Of a DNA stretch of 64,000 nt, positions 62,153 through 64,000 are shown piece by piece. The stretch's first letter is position 1; every line of letters begins with the position of its first letter. Source of the DNA: Styela clava (lineage: Eukaryota > Chordata > Ascidiacea > Stolidobranchia > Styelidae); the NCBI RefSeq assembly GCF_964204865.1, contig NC_135264.1, forward strand, positions 4,990,001 through 5,054,000, read 5' to 3'. The notes under the pieces are model-generated. The model did no database searches and was not told where the DNA came from. It saw only the letters and a list, made by a program, of their open reading frames with translations. The translations under genes and the position numbers were made by a program.

Positions 62153-63860
62153 TTAATATTTATTTATGAGATACCTCATATACTTATATTTGAAACAGCT
62201 ATAAGACGATTCTATGATTTCATTGGGAATAGAGTTCCAAATACTTGGACCAGTAATTTTAATGGAGTCGCGGGCCAAACTGGAACTTGTCCGACTAACA
62301 AAATATGCTCCTCTACCCGCTAAACGAGTGTTGTATTGGTGGACATTACTACAATTTGTGAAGTAGCTATCGAAAATTTCAGGCAGAATTCCATGTTTAA
62401 ATTGAAACATGATTTTCGCTATTTCGAATTTATATACATCAGCTACTGTAAGAATATTCATCTTTTTATAACTGGGACTTATTCTCTCACGAAAACGAGT
62501 ACCACTCATTAACCTTACTGCACGATTTTGAAGTATTCTAATCCTATCCATATAAGTCTTAGGGGCAGAACCCCATGCCACAATTCCATATTGAAGATGT
62601 GAGTAAAATAGAGCGAAATATACGGTTCTTAATACCTTTTCAGATACAAACGGTCTCAGTTTAGACATAGCACCTATGGCTCTGGACAGTCTACCTGCAA
62701 GTTGATTAATATGCCTATGCCAGTTTAGCTTATTGTCTAGAATAACTCCAAGATATTTGACAGAGTCACAGATACTAAGTAATGAGTCGTTTAGTATAAA
62801 TTTTGGAGTGAGGTTCGAATTTTTAAGGCTTTTGCTACAATTAATCAATAAGACTTGGGATTTACTAGGATTGACAGTTAGCTTGTTTTTAATTAGCCAT
62901 TCTGATATACAATAGAGATCCCTATTAACTATATTTTCTAGGTCGGACAGATTTTTTTGCAGCGAATGTAGCACTAGTATCATCAGCGAAAAGTTTAATT
63001 GGAGCCCTAATGGCATTGACAATATCATTTACATGAATTAAAAAAAGGGTAGGCCCCAGAACTGAGCCCTGGGGGACCCCTACCGACACCTTTTCACTTA
63101 TTGATTGACAACCAACCAAACTTACAAATTGACGTCTATTTTGCAAATAACTTTTGAACAATTTATTGGCTACTTTCCGAATTCCATAGTAATTAAGTTT
63201 TGTAATTAAGATATCATGATCCACTGTATCGAATGCTTTTTTCAAATCCAGAAATACACTACAGCCTAATGAGCCTTCATCTATAACGTTATAGTAATGG
63301 CTGATAATATCTAATATAGCATGTGAAGTGCAATGTCCGACCCTAAAGCCAAATTGGTCCCTATTTAGAATTGAGTTTTTGGCCAAAAAAGATTTCAGTC
63401 TCTTTAGTAATACTTTCTCATAAAGAATTGAAAGACAAGACAGTACCAAGATGGGGCGATAATTTGACACGGTTTCCTTATTTCCAGATTTGTAAACCGG
63501 CACAACTCTGGCAACCTTCAAATGCCTGGGAAATACCCAGGGTCATGGAGATGTTGAAAAGATTACACAGGGTTGGACTAATGATGGTCTTTAAAATTTT
63601 AATCAAATAGACCGGAACGCGGTCGTGACCTTCTGCTTTACCAGTCGCAAGCGTGGAAATAAGCATTTCAATTTCGTTGGTGGTGGTGGGCTCTAGATAC
63701 ATTGAAGATTTAATGGGTTGCTTTAAATATTTCATAAAATCGTAATTGCTGTTTGAAAAAGATGAGGCAAGCGTCGGCCCAATCTGGGAAAAATAATTAT
63801 TGAAAACATTACAAATGTCAACTGGATCTAATCATTCAAGAACGCGCTCACTTTCGCTCT
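62153..63860 (-). mobile_element. LINE of the CR1/L2/Jockey group, frameshifted, 5' end beyond the window
   Basis: Non-LTR retrotransposon reverse transcriptase, read right to left. Pre-RT segment: FNNYFSQIGPTLASSFSNSN. RT box 1: VARVVPVYKSGN then NYRPI. DLKKAFDTVDHDIL carries the first catalytic aspartate, VPQGSVLGP is the template grip, and LFADDTS holds the catalytic FADD. Then KLTVNPSKSQVLL, YLGVILDNKLNW, and the C-terminal block HYG-type SHLQYGIVAWG and HQYNTRLAGRG. Two one-base shifts break it: one near 63520-63540 (between SMTLG and HLKVARV), one at the T-run 62951-62957 after FADDTSATFAAK. It is thus inactive unless these are sequencing errors. The endonuclease domain would lie outside the window. 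No poly(A) tail is seen after the stop at 62153. Confidence 0.92.
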
Positions 63861-64000
63861 TTGGCCAGATATTGTACTTTCAGAAAACCCAAACTTATCT
63901 ATAGATTCACTATTTGTGGTTGGTAAATTTTTGTATTCAAAAATGTTCGCTACGCTTTCAATATACAAGGAAACAAAAGAGCAACGCTCAAATATAGGGA

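Noticed and set aside
1-64000. CRISPR array or bacterial operon organisation
   Set aside because: Repeats are minisatellite or transposon type, and genes are spliced; the DNA is eukaryotic.

Overview
This is eukaryotic, AT-rich DNA with multi-exon genes, GT-AG introns of about 50 to 1600 bases and many decayed transposable elements. The gene content (vertebrate-like UNC93, ABCG2, a TICAM-type TIR adaptor, a collectin-like lectin, an adhesion GPCR) points to an invertebrate deuterostome. An ascidian tunicate is my best guess, but nothing in the window proves it. I assembled gene models by hand from splice sites. For the six spliced genes, every intron phase closes and the reading frame stays open from start to stop, or to the window edge.

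Layout. 0.45-7.6 kb (-): a 3'-truncated adhesion GPCR with signal peptide, a von Willebrand A domain with intact MIDAS, GAIN region, GPS and TM1; the rest lies off the left edge. 8.9-10.7 kb: a GC-rich relic of a zinc-finger plus reverse-transcriptase element, probably R2-like. 13.8-19.0 kb (-): complete nine-exon UNC93-family gene. 23.5-24.9 kb (-): complete three-exon TIR protein ending in a RHIM-like amyloid motif, the architecture of vertebrate TRIF/TICAM1. 26.6-28.6 kb (-): five-exon type I membrane protein with a divergent CUB-like ectodomain. 30.0-31.7 kb (-): four-exon collagen plus C-type-lectin protein. 34.4-35.1 kb: minisatellite. 35.2-36.4 kb (+): intronless APMAP/strictosidine-synthase-like gene broken by one frameshift. 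39.7-45.5 kb (-): complete nine-exon rhodopsin-class GPCR. 51.1-53.1 kb (-): ABCG2-type half transporter on a single coding exon. 59.3-59.7 kb (-): orphan membrane ORF with a decayed relative at 43.6-44.0 kb. 62.1-64 kb (-): frameshifted CR1/L2/Jockey-group LINE running off the right edge.

Between genes there are at least four non-autonomous hAT-type elements with 8-bp target duplications, a mariner-like MITE, a long inverted-repeat element, tRNA-like SINEs and several dispersed repeat families. Several genes belong to families used at the cell surface or in innate immunity (UNC93, TIR-RHIM adaptor, collectin-like lectin, CUB-like receptor). A functional link between them is only suggested by proximity. 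The most interesting object is the TIR-RHIM gene, followed by the VWA-bearing adhesion GPCR.
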